Part shown: positions 26,778 through 36,811 of the stretch, one piece after another
Numbering within the stretch: the stretch's first letter is position 1
How the letters are laid out: the number at the start of each line of letters is the position of its first letter
Origin: Desulfovibrio sp. G11
GTDB taxonomy: Bacteria; Desulfobacterota; Desulfovibrionia; Desulfovibrionales; Desulfovibrionaceae
Direction: 5' to 3'
Assembly (NCBI RefSeq): GCF_900243745.1
Contig: NZ_LT984798.1
Span: 2,626,001 to 2,690,000 of the forward strand
Length of the DNA: 64,000 bases
Position numbers and translations under genes: made by a program
The notes under the pieces: model-generated
Told to the model about the DNA's origin: nothing
The model's input: only the letters and a program-made list of their open reading frames with translations
The model's database searches: none

Positions 26778-29594
26778 TTAGGCGCTGGCCTCGTCTACCA
26801 GAAATACTATTGAATAGTAGGGAATTCCGCTATGCAGCGAAAGCCCGATCTGGCAGGTGCGGCTGGAAGAATAACCCACATCGCAGGTGCTTACCTGCAT
26901 ACGCAGACTCTTGAGCGCGGATTCGTTAAGCTCGGGATGCGTAAAGCCCCTGTCGCCCGCCCAGCCGCAGCAATTGACGCCCTCGGGAACAATGACGTGT
27001 TCGGCGCACATTTTTGCCAGCTTTTCGAGTTTGCCCTCAAGACCCATCTTGCGCACCGAGCAGGTGGCGTGCAGGGCAACGGTTTTGGGCAGTTTGGTGA
27101 ACGTAAGGCAGCCATCCATCTTTTCAAGGATGAATTCAATCGGCTCCATAAGCGTAAGGGCCGGATCAAGAGTCTGCTTCATGTGCAGCAGGCAGGGACT
27201 TGTTTCGCAAAGGATGGGGTACTGCCCGTTATTGCTGGCCTCTTTGAGGGCCGCTTCCAGTTCTTTTTCCTTTTTATGTGCAGCGTCGGCGAGTCCTTTG
27301 CTGGCAAAGGCCATGCCGCAGCAGAGCTTGTCGAGGTCCTTGGGCAGGATGACATCATAGCCGCCCTTGAGCAGCACGCTGATAACGGCTTCAGGTTCCG
27401 TACGGCGGTCGGTGTGTTCCTGGCCGGGACCCATGTTGCGCGCGATGCAGCTGGGGAAGTAAACTACCCGCCTGGGATTGGCGCTGTGGGTTTCGGGGAT
27501 GCGCACCTTGCTGCCGCCCTTGGGCATATCCTTGTTCCACATGGGGGCCTTGTTGAAGGTAATGCAGCGCAGCAGCTTTGAGCCGTTTTCCATAAAGGCT
27601 GTGCCAAGGGCGCGATGCAGCCTGTCAACACCATTGAGCGCCAGAGACATGGTCCGGCAGGTTCCGGCAAAGTGGTCGGCAATGCTGCCCGCTACCTTGT
27701 GGCTCAACGCCCCTGCATCTTTCTGGCGCAGGCTCTTGATGAAGACGCCCGTGTCCACGCCGGCGGGGCAGCGGGGGCGGCACAGGCTGTCGGTGGCGCA
27801 GGTGGCCTTGCCCATATATTCATACTGTTTTTCGAGTTTTTTAAGCTCGTTGCCGCCTGGGGCCGTTTCACGCAGGCGGCATATTTCACGATAGGCCGTG
27901 ATGCGCTGGCGCGGCGTGAGCGTAAGGTCGCGGGACGGGCATACGGATTCACAGAAGCCGCACTCCATGCATTTATCCACAAGGTCGTCGGCCGGGTGCA
28001 GGGGCTTGAGATGCTTGATATGCCCCTGCGGGTCGTCGTTCATGAGCACGCCGGGGTTGAGAATGCCCTTGGGATCCAGCAGTTCCTTGATGGACTTCAT
28101 GATGGAATATGCGGCCGCGCCCCATTCCATTTCAACAAAGGGGGCCACGTTGCGGCCGGTGCCGTGCTCGGCCTTGAGGGAGCCGTCGTATTTTTCGGTG
28201 ATAAGCTTGCAGAAGTCGTCCATAAAGGCCGCATAGCGCGCCACTTCGGCGGGAGCGCCAAAGTCCTGCCAGAATACGAAGTGCAGGTTGCCGTCACGGG
28301 CGTGACCGAAGAGAGGGGCCACGGTATAGCCATGCCGGATAAAGAGGGCCTGCAGGTCTGTAGCGGCTTCGCCCAGGCGTTCAAGGGGAAAGGCCACGTC
28401 TTCGATAACAATGGACGTACCCACGGGGCGCATGCCGCCCACTGAAGCAAGAATGCCCTTGCGCACCAGCCAGAGCTTGCCGTACTCCTCTGGCTTGTCG
28501 GTGAATTCGTGGGGCCGCACAAAGTTGACGTCCTTGAATGCCTTGTTGATGGTGGCGATATTTTTGTCCAGTTCTTCCTGAGTGGAAGCGCGCGTTTCCA
28601 CAAGCAGGGAACAGACCTTGTCGTCCAGTGTATCCAGACCTTCAGGCAGGCCGGGCGTGCCTTCCACCGAACGCAGGGATGCCCTGTCCATAAGCTCGGC
28701 CGAAGATACGGGCAGTGTGGCTACGGCCGAAGCCAGGTCGCAGGCGTCCTTGACTGTGGGCAGCAGCATGAGGGCCGATGCCTTGAAGGGGGCTTCTTCC
28801 ACCGTGCGGTAGGTCACTTCAGCGATAAAGCCCAGCGTGCCTTCGGAGCCGACCATGAGATGCTGAAGGATTTCGTAGGGGTCTTGGTAGTCCACCAGGG
28901 CGTTGATGCTGTAGCCCGTAGTGTTTTTGATCTTGAATTTGCGGCGTATGCGGTCGGCCAGGGTCTTGTCGGCCATGATGCGGTTGCGCAGTTTGCTCAG
29001 GCCTTCAAGGATGTGCCCGTGGGTTCTGGCGAAAGACGCGCGGCTTTTGGCATCGGCGGTGTCCAGCAGGGTGCCGTCAGACATGACCATGCGGGTGGAG
29101 AGCACGGTTTTGTACGAGTTGTCGGCAGTGCCACAGCACATGCCGCTGGCGTTGTTGGCAAAGATGCCGCCGATAAGGCAGCTGTCGATGGAGGCAGGGT
29201 CCGGGCCGATTTTTTTGCCGAATTCCGCAAGAATCTTGTTGGCTCCAGAGCCGATAATGCCGGGCTGAAGGGTAATTTTTTCCGCCCCGTCGCTTACCCG
29301 CCAGTTTTTCCAGCCCTGGCCGATGCGCACGAGCACGGAGTCCGTCACGGCCTGGCCGGAAAGGCTGGTTCCCGCAGCGCGAAATGTCACGGCCACATTA
29401 AGGCGGTCGGCAACGCCCATAAGCTGTATGACCTCTGCTTCATCCAGAACGTCCACCACTACCTGGGGCGTAAGGCGGTAAACGCTCGCGTCCGTGCCGT
29501 AGGCAAGAAGGCGCAGCGGGTCGGTGTATATACGATTTTTGGGAATGAATTCCTGAATGGCGTCATAGAATTCTTTATAGGGTGCTGTCAGCAT
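26778..29594 (-). CDS. FAD/iron-sulfur D-lactate dehydrogenase (Dld-II type) or related 2-hydroxyacid dehydrogenase
   Basis: A 938-residue fusion. The N-terminal FAD_binding_4 domain (about residues 30-210) has TFRAAGTSLSGQAV and GGIFANNASGMCCG. The FAD-oxidase C-terminal domain (about 210-540) shows GHARDGNLHFVF and EHGTGRN. A ferredoxin-like region has CMECGFCESVCPSR (about 575) and CATDSLCRPRCPAGVDTG, and a CCG-type domain ends with CCGMAF and CCGWAGDRG. This layout matches lactate dehydrogenases of sulfate reducers, which pass electrons from D-lactate to the membrane pool. Other 2-hydroxyacids remain possible. ATG 29594 has GGAGG seven bases upstream. It follows the formate dehydrogenase on the same strand after 300 bases. 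Confidence 0.87.
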   Translation of the reverse strand: MLTAPYKEFYDAIQEFIPKNRIYTDPLRLLAYGTDASVYRLTPQVVVDVLDEAEVIQLMGVADRLNVAVTFRAAGTSLSGQAVTDSVLVRIGQGWKNWRVSDGAEKITLQPGIIGSGANKILAEFGKKIGPDPASIDSCLIGGIFANNASGMCCGTADNSYKTVLSTRMVMSDGTLLDTADAKSRASFARTHGHILEGLSKLRNRIMADKTLADRIRRKFKIKNTTGYSINALVDYQDPYEILQHLMVGSEGTLGFIAEVTYRTVEEAPFKASALMLLPTVKDACDLASAVATLPVSSAELMDRASLRSVEGTPGLPEGLDTLDDKVCSLLVETRASTQEELDKNIATINKAFKDVNFVRPHEFTDKPEEYGKLWLVRKGILASVGGMRPVGTSIVIEDVAFPLERLGEAATDLQALFIRHGYTVAPLFGHARDGNLHFVFWQDFGAPAEVARYAAFMDDFCKLITEKYDGSLKAEHGTGRNVAPFVEMEWGAAAYSIMKSIKELLDPKGILNPGVLMNDDPQGHIKHLKPLHPADDLVDKCMECGFCESVCPSRDLTLTPRQRITAYREICRLRETAPGGNELKKLEKQYEYMGKATCATDSLCRPRCPAGVDTGVFIKSLRQKDAGALSHKVAGSIADHFAGTCRTMSLALNGVDRLHRALGTAFMENGSKLLRCITFNKAPMWNKDMPKGGSKVRIPETHSANPRRVVYFPSCIARNMGPGQEHTDRRTEPEAVISVLLKGGYDVILPKDLDKLCCGMAFASKGLADAAHKKEKELEAALKEASNNGQYPILCETSPCLLHMKQTLDPALTLMEPIEFILEKMDGCLTFTKLPKTVALHATCSVRKMGLEGKLEKLAKMCAEHVIVPEGVNCCGWAGDRGFTHPELNESALKSLRMQVSTCDVGYSSSRTCQIGLSLHSGIPYYSIVFLVDEASA

Positions 29595-29849
29595 TAGGGA
29601 TCCTCCAGGGCAGGACATGCCTGCGATGAGTTTCAGAGATTCGCCATACAGGCTATCTATTGTTAATAGAAATCACCAGCGAAAATGTCGTGTGAAAAAA
29701 AGGTTAAAAAAGACCTGAAGTTTATGGGTATTTTCCGGCCTGACGTCAGAAGCCTGCCGTGGTGCCGGCAGTTCCGTGAGTCAGCGTAAACGGATATCTG
29801 TTTGGATGAAAGTACCGGGGCAGAAAGTTTTTTGCAAAAGGCCCGACTG

Positions 29850-29879
29850 TCCGGCGCGGCTCTGGACCACCGCGCCGGA
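29850..29879 (-). terminator. Hairpin after the formate dehydrogenase gene
   Basis: A 10-bp perfect stem (TCCGGCGCGG and complement) with a 10-base loop, 16 bases after the fdhA stop. Downstream on the minus strand is GGGCCTTTTGC, a weak T-run. The rest of 29595-29849 shows no gene. Confidence 0.5.
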
Positions 29880-29894
29880 GCTTGCATCAAGGCT

Positions 29895-32651
29895 TCAGAT
29901 CTTTTCTATTTTCACGGCGCAGGCTTTGTATTCTGCTGTTTTGGTAATGGGGTCCATAGCGGTATTGGTAAGCCAGTTGGCGTTGCTTTCGCGAAAATGA
30001 AAGGCCATCCATACCATGCCGCGCGGCATGTCGTCGGTAACCTTGGCCTGCACCGTCACCGAACCACGGCGTGAAGACACGCGGATGTTGTCACCATTGG
30101 CTATGCCCAGCCGGGCTGCATCAGCGGTGGAAATATCCGCCGTGTCATGCCCCATCAGGCTGTTGAGTCCTTTGCTGCGGCCTGTTTGCGTACGCGTGTG
30201 GTAGTGGTAGAGACGTCTGCCGGAACTGAGCACGAAGGGATACTCCTCATCGGCCACTTCGGCGGCAGGCGTCCAGCGTACAGGCACAAAAAGCCCCTTG
30301 CCGCGCGCGAAGGTTCCATCCTTGTGCAGCACGGGGCTGCCGGGATGTTCCGCGTGTGTGCAGGGCCATTGCAGGCCATCACCTTCAATGCGGTCGTACC
30401 GGATGCCACGAAACAGCTCAGCCAGGGGCGCTATTTCGTCGTCCCACAGCTCCCTGGCGGAGTCCGCCTGCCAGTGGTGCCCGAAACGGGCTGCCAGGTC
30501 TTTGAAGATACGCCAGTCTTCCCGGGCGTTGCCGGGGGCCGGGCTGGCGGCGCGTACGCGGCTGACGCGGCGTTCGCTGTTGGTGAACGTGCCGTCTTTT
30601 TCACCCCAGGCGGCGGCGGGCAGAATCACATGAGCAAATCTGCTCGTTTCGTTGGGAAAAATATCCTGAACCACCAGAAAATCCGCAGCGGCAAGGCAGC
30701 TTTCCACATGACTGATATTGGGTTCGGTGTTGGCGAGGTTTTCGCCAAAAATATACATTGCCTTGATTTTTTTTGATTTAAGCCCATCCAGCATGTCGGG
30801 CATCATGATGCCCGGTTCCGTCGGCAGCGAGACGCCCCAGAAGCGCTCAAGGTGCTCTCTGGCTGCCGGGTCCGCAACTTTGCCGTAGCCTGGGTAGGTA
30901 TCCGGCAGAGCGCCCATGTCGCACGAACCCTGTACGTTATTTTGCCCGCGCAGGGGATTTACCCCGCCCAGCGCTTTGCCCACATTGCCCAGAAGCATCT
31001 GCAGCGCGGCACAGGCCAGCACGTTGTTGACGCCGCTGGTATGTTCAGTGATGCCAAGGGTGTACGCCAGCATAGCGGGCTTGACCGAGGCGAGGGTGCG
31101 CGCGGTCTGCCTGATGGTTTCCGCATCTATGCCGCATATGGGGGCCGCGCTCTCGGGCGTGCAGTTTGCCACATTGTCACGCAGCTCTTCAAAGCCCAGC
31201 GTGTGCCGTGCCACATAGTGCCTGTCATACAGATCTTCCTTGATGAGCACGTGCATGATGGCGTTGAGCAGCGCAATGTCCGATCCCACCCGCAATTGCA
31301 GGTGGCTTTCTGCCTCCTTGGCGATGCCGGTGCGGCGCGGGTCGGCGACAATAAGGCGGCAGCCCTTGCGCACGGCCTGTTTGACAAGGGTTCCGGCCAC
31401 GGGATGGGCCTCCGTGATATTGGAACCGATGAGAAAAATCATTTTTGCCTCGCCCATGTGGGCAAAGCTGTTGGTCATAGCTCCCGAACCAAACGATGTG
31501 GCCAGACCGGCCACGGTGGGGGCGTGTCAGGTACGCGCGCAGTGATCAATATTATTGGTCTTGAACACCGCGCGAAAGAGTTTTTGCATCTGGTAATTGT
31601 CTTCGTTGATGCTGCGGGCACAGGCCACTCCGACCACGGAGTCGGGCCCGTGCTTTTCAATGGCGCCGGAAAATCTGGCCGCAATAAGATCCAGGGCTTC
31701 ATCCCAGGAGGCGGCTTTGAACGATCCGTCCTGCTGGCGGATGAGCGGCTCGGTGAGCCGGTCTTCACTGTAGATGAAGTCATAGCCGAAGCGCCCCTTG
31801 ACGCACAGGCTGCCCTTGTTGGGCTGCGCGTCTTCAACGCCGTTGACCTCAATGATGCGGCCGTCCCTGACAGACAGGTTCAACTGACATCCCACGCCGC
31901 AGTAGGGGCAGGTTGTGCGCACGCTGTCCACCCTGTCTTCACGGGCGGCGAGCCCATAGGATTTTTTGGCTGTCAGCGCGCCGGTAGGGCATACCTGCAC
32001 ACATTCGCCGCAGTGGGTACAGCGCTGGTAATCCACCACCGGCCACCATGCTTCTTTTTCGGCACGGCGGCCGAACTGGGGGGGGATGGCGTCGTTTACC
32101 TGCACGGCGGAGCAGACCGAGGCGCAGCGTCCGCACTGCACACAGCGGCTGAAGTCGCGTGTAATCATCGGGTGATCGTTATCCAGGGGAAAGCTGCCCG
32201 GCTCGGGAAGCAGGTCTTTGACAGGGACGTTGCACTTCATGACCAGAGCCTGAAGGCGGCATGCGCCTTCGGCGGGGCAGGGATGCTCGCGATGGGGCAT
32301 GGCGGCCGCGGCCTTTTGATAGGGCGGCCAGAGGTCTGTGGGCAACTTGCGCAGGAAGCAGTCATGACGACCTTCGGCCACCAGCATCGAAAGGATGTTT
32401 TTACGCGCGGCCAGTACGCGGGGTGATTCGGTTTCAATGACCATGCCGTCTTCAGCGGGAGAAGAGCAGGCCGTGAGAAGCCGGTCATGCCCATGCACTT
32501 CTACCGAGCAGATGCGGCAGACCTTGCTGTGTCCCGTTTTGGGTAGCCAGCACAGCGTGGGGATGAAGATGCCGAGCGTTTCGGCAACGTCAAGAATGGT
32601 CTGCCCGGGCTGAAAAGCAGCCTGTTTTCCGTTGATGGTGACAAACGGCAT
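29895..32651 (-). CDS. fdhA: Selenocysteine formate dehydrogenase alpha subunit with NuoG/HydA-like N-terminus
   Basis: A 918-residue molybdenum/tungsten bis-PGD formate dehydrogenase read through an in-frame TGA at 31529-31527 (residue 375) as selenocysteine. The context CART-U-HAPTVAGL matches the family active site, and the frame continues unbroken after it. The N-terminus carries a [2Fe-2S] domain (Cys near 34, 45, 48, 62), a His-Cys3 cluster motif (RHDCFLRK), two [4Fe-4S] sites (CVQCGRCASVC and CTHCGECVQVC) and the catalytic-domain cluster CPYCGVGC. This is the cytoplasmic NAD(P)-linked architecture; no Tat signal is present. It oxidises formate to CO2 or the reverse. ATG 32651 has GGGAGA upstream. 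The partner gene lies 226 bases upstream. Confidence 0.93.
31498..31514 (-). promoter_or_regulatory. SECIS hairpin for fdhA selenocysteine
   Basis: On the minus strand GTGGCC-GGTCT-GGCCAC (31514-31498) begins 12 bases after the TGA codon. The 6-bp stem with GGUCU apical loop is very similar to the E. coli fdhF SECIS recognised by SelB. It explains translation of TGA as selenocysteine. Confidence 0.88.
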
Positions 32652-32877
32652 AAAGTCTCCCGTTCCGCTCCGCAGCGGATTGTCGTGCGGCTTGACCCCA
32701 TACGGGGCTTTGAGTCAAAGGGCGGCGGCCCCTGCTTTTGCTGTCTGCTGTGGCCGTTACGTCTGTCGTGCCGGCCGCAACAGCTACGGCAACAAGATCA
32801 TGCCCGGTCATGACATGTGCGGTCAATGATGGCCGCGCATACTGCCGGTCAGGCTCCTGATATGCAACCAGGGCCGA

Positions 32878-34734
32878 TCAGGTGGCCGCCATAACGAGCC
32901 GCAGGCAGCGCAGGCAGCGGGATGATTCGCGCACTGCCTCCCATTCCAGCGGATCTGTTTCCACCTCTGTAAAACCTTGCAGCCGCTCCTGCACCGGGAT
33001 GGCATGAATGGGCATGAGCGGTGTGGGATCTTCCAGGGGCGTTTCTTTCGTATCCAGCATGTTCATCTGCATGAGCATGTGTTCCAGCTTTTCTTTGGGC
33101 GAAGGCCCCTGCGCCGTGCCGTTAAGGTGGGCGGCTATGTGGGCAGCGGCACGCTTGCCCGCCGCCAGAGCGGCAATAAGCGAGCTTGGCCCGGTTACGC
33201 AGTCTCCACCGCCAAAAATACGGGGCAGGGCACTGACCTCGCCGGTAATTTCGTGGGCATCCAGCGTATTGTATTTGTTCAGGGCGCCGTCTTTGCCTTT
33301 GAGAACAACCTCAAGGGAGACCTTTTGGCCGATGGCGTAAACAATCGCATCGCACGGCATTTCAAAAACAGCCCCTTTCACCGGCACGGGGCGGCGTCTG
33401 CCGGAGGCATCTGCAGCGCCCAGTTCCATTTTCTGGCAGACAAGGCCGCTGACGCGTCCGTCCCTGCTTTCGATGCGGATGGGCGCAGCCAGGAAGGTAA
33501 AGAGTGCGCCTTCTTCTCTGGCTTCTGCCACCTCTACCGGATCGGCGGGCATTTCTTCTTCGGTGCGGCGGTAGACCACGTACACTTCCTTGAAGCCGTG
33601 CCGCAGGGCTGTGCGCGCGCAGTCCATTGCCACGTTGCCGCCGCCCACAACCACGAGGCGGGTACCGCTTACGGGCCGCCTTCCCAGCGTGGCTTCATGC
33701 AGGTAATGAATACCGCTGAGGTAACCCAGGGGGCAGTTTTCTTCGCCTTCGCAGCGCATGCCCGGTGCGTGAGGAGCGCCCGTGGCGATAAAGACGGCCT
33801 CGAAGCCTTCATCGTGCAGTTCGTCCAGGGTGATGTCCCGGCCGATCTCAATGCCGTTGCGGATTTCTCCGCCGCCGGAGACGGCCACGCTGACTTCGCG
33901 CGCCAGTACGGAGGGCGGCAGGCGAAAATCGGGGATGCCGAACTTCGCCATGCCGCCGCAAACTTCATGCCGGTCAAAAATGGTGGGTGCAAGGCCAAGC
34001 TGCGCAAGGTAGTAAGCGCAGGACAAACCGGCTGGGCCGCCGCCGATGATGGCGACCTTTCTGGCATTTTCCGGCGGGCATTGCGGCTCGGGCAGCGGAT
34101 TACGTTTTGCGTTGTGGTCATGCAGAAAGCGCTTGAGATTGCGTATGGCCACCGGCGCGCCCTTGAGACCGCGTTTGCAGGCGGTTTCGCAGGGGCGTTC
34201 GCACACCCGGCCGATGGTGCCGGGCATGGGGCAGTTGCGCATAACCTGGTCAAGCCCCTTGCGAAAGCGGCGAAAGCGGATTTCTTCAATATAGTCCGGC
34301 ACTTTCACATGCCCGGGGCAGGCATTGATGCAGGGCGCCGTGACAAGGCTGGTATAGGTGCCGCGTACCGTTGTTCTGGCTTCCAGCAGATGCGGGGCAT
34401 GGGCCAGTACATCCAGCAGAGGCTGCGGCGAGGTCTGTCCGATGTCGCAGCGGGCGCTGTCGTATACCAGGGCTGCCAGTTCCTGCAGGTATTCGCGGTC
34501 GTCTGGCCGGGCTTTGCCGCGGCAAAGCGAATCAAGGCGCTCGGCAATGCGCTTCAGGCCGCTGCGGCAAGGAAAGCATTGCCCACAGGACTCGGCTGCC
34601 GCGCCCTCATAATAGGCGCGCAGCATGTCGAGCACATCGACAGTCTCATCGCTGACGACAAGGCCGCCCCAGCCCATAAAAGCCCGCAGGCCTTCGCTGT
34701 TTTTTTGTCCTCTCCACGTATCCATTGCAGGCAT
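32878..34734 (-). CDS. NuoF-tail / GltD-like NAD(P)H oxidoreductase, formate dehydrogenase partner
   Basis: A 618-residue flavoprotein. Residues about 1-125 resemble only the C-terminal [4Fe-4S] part of NuoF (ESCGQCFPCRSGLKR), without the FMN/NADH-binding domain. Next are GltD-type double clusters (CINACPGHVKVPDY and RVCERPCETACKRG, about 140-200). The FAD site is IIGGGPAGLSCAYYLAQLG (about 225) and the NAD(P) site VVVGGGNVAMDCARTALRHG (about 365). A C-terminal CLRC pair ends the chain. It probably passes electrons between formate dehydrogenase and NAD(P)H, like SfrB or HylB-type subunits; cofactor preference is not readable. ATG 34734 has GGGAGG six bases upstream. It precedes fdhA by 226 bases with no clear terminator between, so the two are probably co-transcribed. 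Confidence 0.85.
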   Translation of the reverse strand: MPAMDTWRGQKNSEGLRAFMGWGGLVVSDETVDVLDMLRAYYEGAAAESCGQCFPCRSGLKRIAERLDSLCRGKARPDDREYLQELAALVYDSARCDIGQTSPQPLLDVLAHAPHLLEARTTVRGTYTSLVTAPCINACPGHVKVPDYIEEIRFRRFRKGLDQVMRNCPMPGTIGRVCERPCETACKRGLKGAPVAIRNLKRFLHDHNAKRNPLPEPQCPPENARKVAIIGGGPAGLSCAYYLAQLGLAPTIFDRHEVCGGMAKFGIPDFRLPPSVLAREVSVAVSGGGEIRNGIEIGRDITLDELHDEGFEAVFIATGAPHAPGMRCEGEENCPLGYLSGIHYLHEATLGRRPVSGTRLVVVGGGNVAMDCARTALRHGFKEVYVVYRRTEEEMPADPVEVAEAREEGALFTFLAAPIRIESRDGRVSGLVCQKMELGAADASGRRRPVPVKGAVFEMPCDAIVYAIGQKVSLEVVLKGKDGALNKYNTLDAHEITGEVSALPRIFGGGDCVTGPSSLIAALAAGKRAAAHIAAHLNGTAQGPSPKEKLEHMLMQMNMLDTKETPLEDPTPLMPIHAIPVQERLQGFTEVETDPLEWEAVRESSRCLRCLRLVMAAT

Positions 34735-34842
34735 GGCATGCCTCCCGCGTTTTTCCGCTCATTCTATGCCTGCCGTATGGTAGCGTATTGGCAGGCATAT
34801 GCAAAGGCTGGTGGTTTCCCCCAAAATGTGTGCCGGGATGTC

Positions 34843-34889
34843 TTAGAGCATGTTACTGTAGAAATGTACATTCTCAGAGTCATTCTGCA
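34843..34889. repeat. Stop-codon-type repeat, copy E (not at a gene end)
   Basis: Starts TTAGAGCATGTTACTGTAGA and is an imperfect palindrome centred on AATGTACATT. It resembles the repeats at ppsA and metQ ends but no recognisable gene stops here. The surrounding gap 34740-35256 contains no gene I can support. Confidence 0.4.
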
Positions 34890-34988
34890 TATTCCGGCGC
34901 GTAACAGCGCAGACCGACAGCGTTTATACCGTCTGTGCCTGGGGACGGGCGTTGTTTCCGCAACCGTCAGCTGGTCTTGTGTGCAGAA

Positions 34989-35047
34989 AAGGCCCGTTCC
35001 GGAACAGGCAGGCACTTTTGATGCGGACCTGAATCGGAACGGGCCTT
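34989..35047 (-). terminator. Candidate metQ terminator, long-loop hairpin
   Basis: A 13-bp perfect stem (AAGGCCCGTTCCG, 34989-35001, and complement 35035-35047) with a 33-base loop, followed on the minus strand by TTTTCTG. It lies beyond repeat copy B, 210 bases after the metQ stop. The long loop makes it less certain. Confidence 0.45.
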
Positions 35048-35086
35048 CAACGCTGTTGCGCGTACAACAGGCGCTTTCAGCAGCTT

Positions 35087-35260
35087 TTAAAGCAGTTCAA
35101 CTTTGAAAAACTGGAATACTCTGCGTGGATTTTAAAAAATCCGTACCCGAAATGGCTGCAAGGCGAACTTGCTTCGACCGTTACGACAAAAGAAGTTACG
35201 GACGAGGGCAGCAGCGATGTTTCGATCGGTACGCAGCCATTTCAAGCGTAACCGCTCTAG
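35087..35260 (-). repeat. Stop-codon repeat, copy B (metQ end)
   Basis: On the minus strand it begins CTAGAGCGGTTACGCTTGAA at 35260, so its TAG is the metQ stop codon. The far end (from 35087 on the plus strand) reads TTAAAGCAGTTCAACTTTGA, a recognisable inverted copy. The 174-base unit contains a small GGATTTT hairpin and a GC-rich middle. Confidence 0.6.
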
Positions 35261-36033
35261 AACGAAGGCATGATGCCTTTGCCTACCAGTTCTTTTTCGA
35301 TGTAGGCCTTGACCTCGGGCGACTGAACGGCCTTCATGAGGGCCTTGGTCTTGGGGCTGTCCTTGTCGGCTTCGCGAACCACAACAATATTGGCATACGG
35401 GGATTCGCTGTCTTCCAGCACAAGGGCATCGCGGGCGGGCACAAGGCCGGCCTCTCCGGCAAAGTTGGTGTTGATGACAGCGGCGGCCACATCGTCCAGT
35501 GTGCGGGGCAACTGGGCGGCGTCCAGTTCATGAATCTTGAGATTCAGCGGATTTTCGGTGACATCAGCCACAGTGATGAGCGCGCCGGGCTTGACCTTGA
35601 TGATGCCGTTGGCTTCGAGCAGGCGCAGGGCGCGGGCTTCGTTGGTGGGGTCATTGGGCACGGCAATGGCACTGCCCTTTTTGATATCCGACAGTTTTTT
35701 AATCTTTTTGGAATACACGCCCAGCGGCTCGATATGAACTTTGCCGACGGAAGCGAGGCCCAGCTTTTTTTCCTTGTTCATATTGTCAAGGTAGGGTGCA
35801 TGCTGGAAAAAGTTGGCATAGAGCTGCCCGTTGGACAGGGCCATGTTGGGCTGCACGTAGTCGGTAAATTCCTTGATGACCAGATTGTAACCGTCCTTGG
35901 CGAGCAGGGGCTTGGCCACAAGCATGATGTCCTTGTGCGGGAAGGGCGTGACGCCGACGACGATGTCCTCGGCGGCAAAAGAGGGAGCGGCCATAGTCAG
36001 AATCATGACCAGGGACAGAAGCAGGCGTTTCAT
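35257..36033 (-). CDS. metQ: MetQ/NlpA-family methionine-binding protein
   Basis: A 258-residue periplasmic binding protein of the NlpA/MetQ family that feeds a D/L-methionine ABC importer. A signal peptide spans residues 1-20 (ending APSFA-AED). There is no lipobox cysteine, unlike E. coli MetQ, so it should be a free periplasmic protein. Family blocks are VGVTPFPHKDIM, FTDYVQPNMAL, FFQHAPYL and IAVPNDPTNEARALRLLE. ATG 36033 has AAGGAG upstream. It is the third gene of metN-metI-metQ. Its TAG stop is also the first base group of repeat copy B. Confidence 0.92.
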   Translation of the reverse strand: MKRLLLSLVMILTMAAPSFAAEDIVVGVTPFPHKDIMLVAKPLLAKDGYNLVIKEFTDYVQPNMALSNGQLYANFFQHAPYLDNMNKEKKLGLASVGKVHIEPLGVYSKKIKKLSDIKKGSAIAVPNDPTNEARALRLLEANGIIKVKPGALITVADVTENPLNLKIHELDAAQLPRTLDDVAAAVINTNFAGEAGLVPARDALVLEDSESPYANIVVVREADKDSPKTKALMKAVQSPEVKAYIEKELVGKGIMPSF

Positions 36034-36103
36034 GATGGCTCCTTGTGCGGGTAAGACTGTGCCGTTGAAGAGGGACAAAAGCCCGTTGCGCGCGCAGCGG
36101 GCT

Positions 36104-36811
36104 TTATCGCAGAATTTTGTACAAAAAGTTGCAGATGCCCTGGATAAGCAGCACCAGCACACACAGGATGATAACGGAATAGACCATGATATCAACCTGA
36201 AAGCGGTTGTAGCCGTATTTGACGGCCAGGTCGCCCAGGCCGCCACCGCCTACGGTTCCCGCCATGGCAGAGTAACCGAGCAGGGTAATGGCGATGACCG
36301 CGATGTTGAGCACGATGGAAGGCAGGGCTTCGGGAAAAAGCACCCGGAAAATGATCTGGGCATTGCTGGCCCCAAACGACCGGGCCGCCTCGATAACGCC
36401 CCTGTCCACCTCAAGAAAGCAGGTTTCGATAAGCCGTGCCACAAAGGGGGCCGCCGCAATGGTAAGAGGCACAATGGCCGCCCCGCTGCCGATAGAGGTT
36501 CCTACCACCATGCGCGTAAAGGGTATGATGGCGATCAGCAGAATGATGAACGGGAACGAACGCAGAAGGTTCACCACAAAGTCCACTATTCTGTAGACCG
36601 AACGGCAGGGTTTCAGGCCGATGGGATTGGTCACGATCATCAGGATTGCCAGCATGAAGCCGATAACCAGAGAAAAAAAGGTCGAAATCAGCACCATCTG
36701 CACGGTTTCCCAGGTGGCCATGAGAATTTCCGGCATTTTGTCCTGCAAGCGTTCCCACAAGGGGTGCATGTCCTGGGCCAGTTGGGCGAGGGTGCTCAGT
36801 TGATCACTCAT
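36104..36811 (-). CDS. metI: Methionine ABC transporter permease MetI
   Basis: A 235-residue inner-membrane permease with about five helices and the EAA loop EAARSFGASNAQIIFRVLFPEALP. It is the membrane part of MetNIQ. ATG 36811 overlaps the metN stop as ATGAGTGA; an in-frame ATG nine bases earlier is possible, and neither has a strong ribosome site, which suggests coupling to metN translation. Seventy bases separate it from metQ. Confidence 0.92.
   Translation of the reverse strand: MSDQLSTLAQLAQDMHPLWERLQDKMPEILMATWETVQMVLISTFFSLVIGFMLAILMIVTNPIGLKPCRSVYRIVDFVVNLLRSFPFIILLIAIIPFTRMVVGTSIGSGAAIVPLTIAAAPFVARLIETCFLEVDRGVIEAARSFGASNAQIIFRVLFPEALPSIVLNIAVIAITLLGYSAMAGTVGGGGLGDLAVKYGYNRFQVDIMVYSVIILCVLVLLIQGICNFLYKILR

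Noticed and set aside
31514..31529. Formate dehydrogenase as two separate genes split by a stop
   Set aside because: The TGA is at the conserved selenocysteine position and a SECIS hairpin follows, so it is one selenoprotein gene and not a pseudogene.
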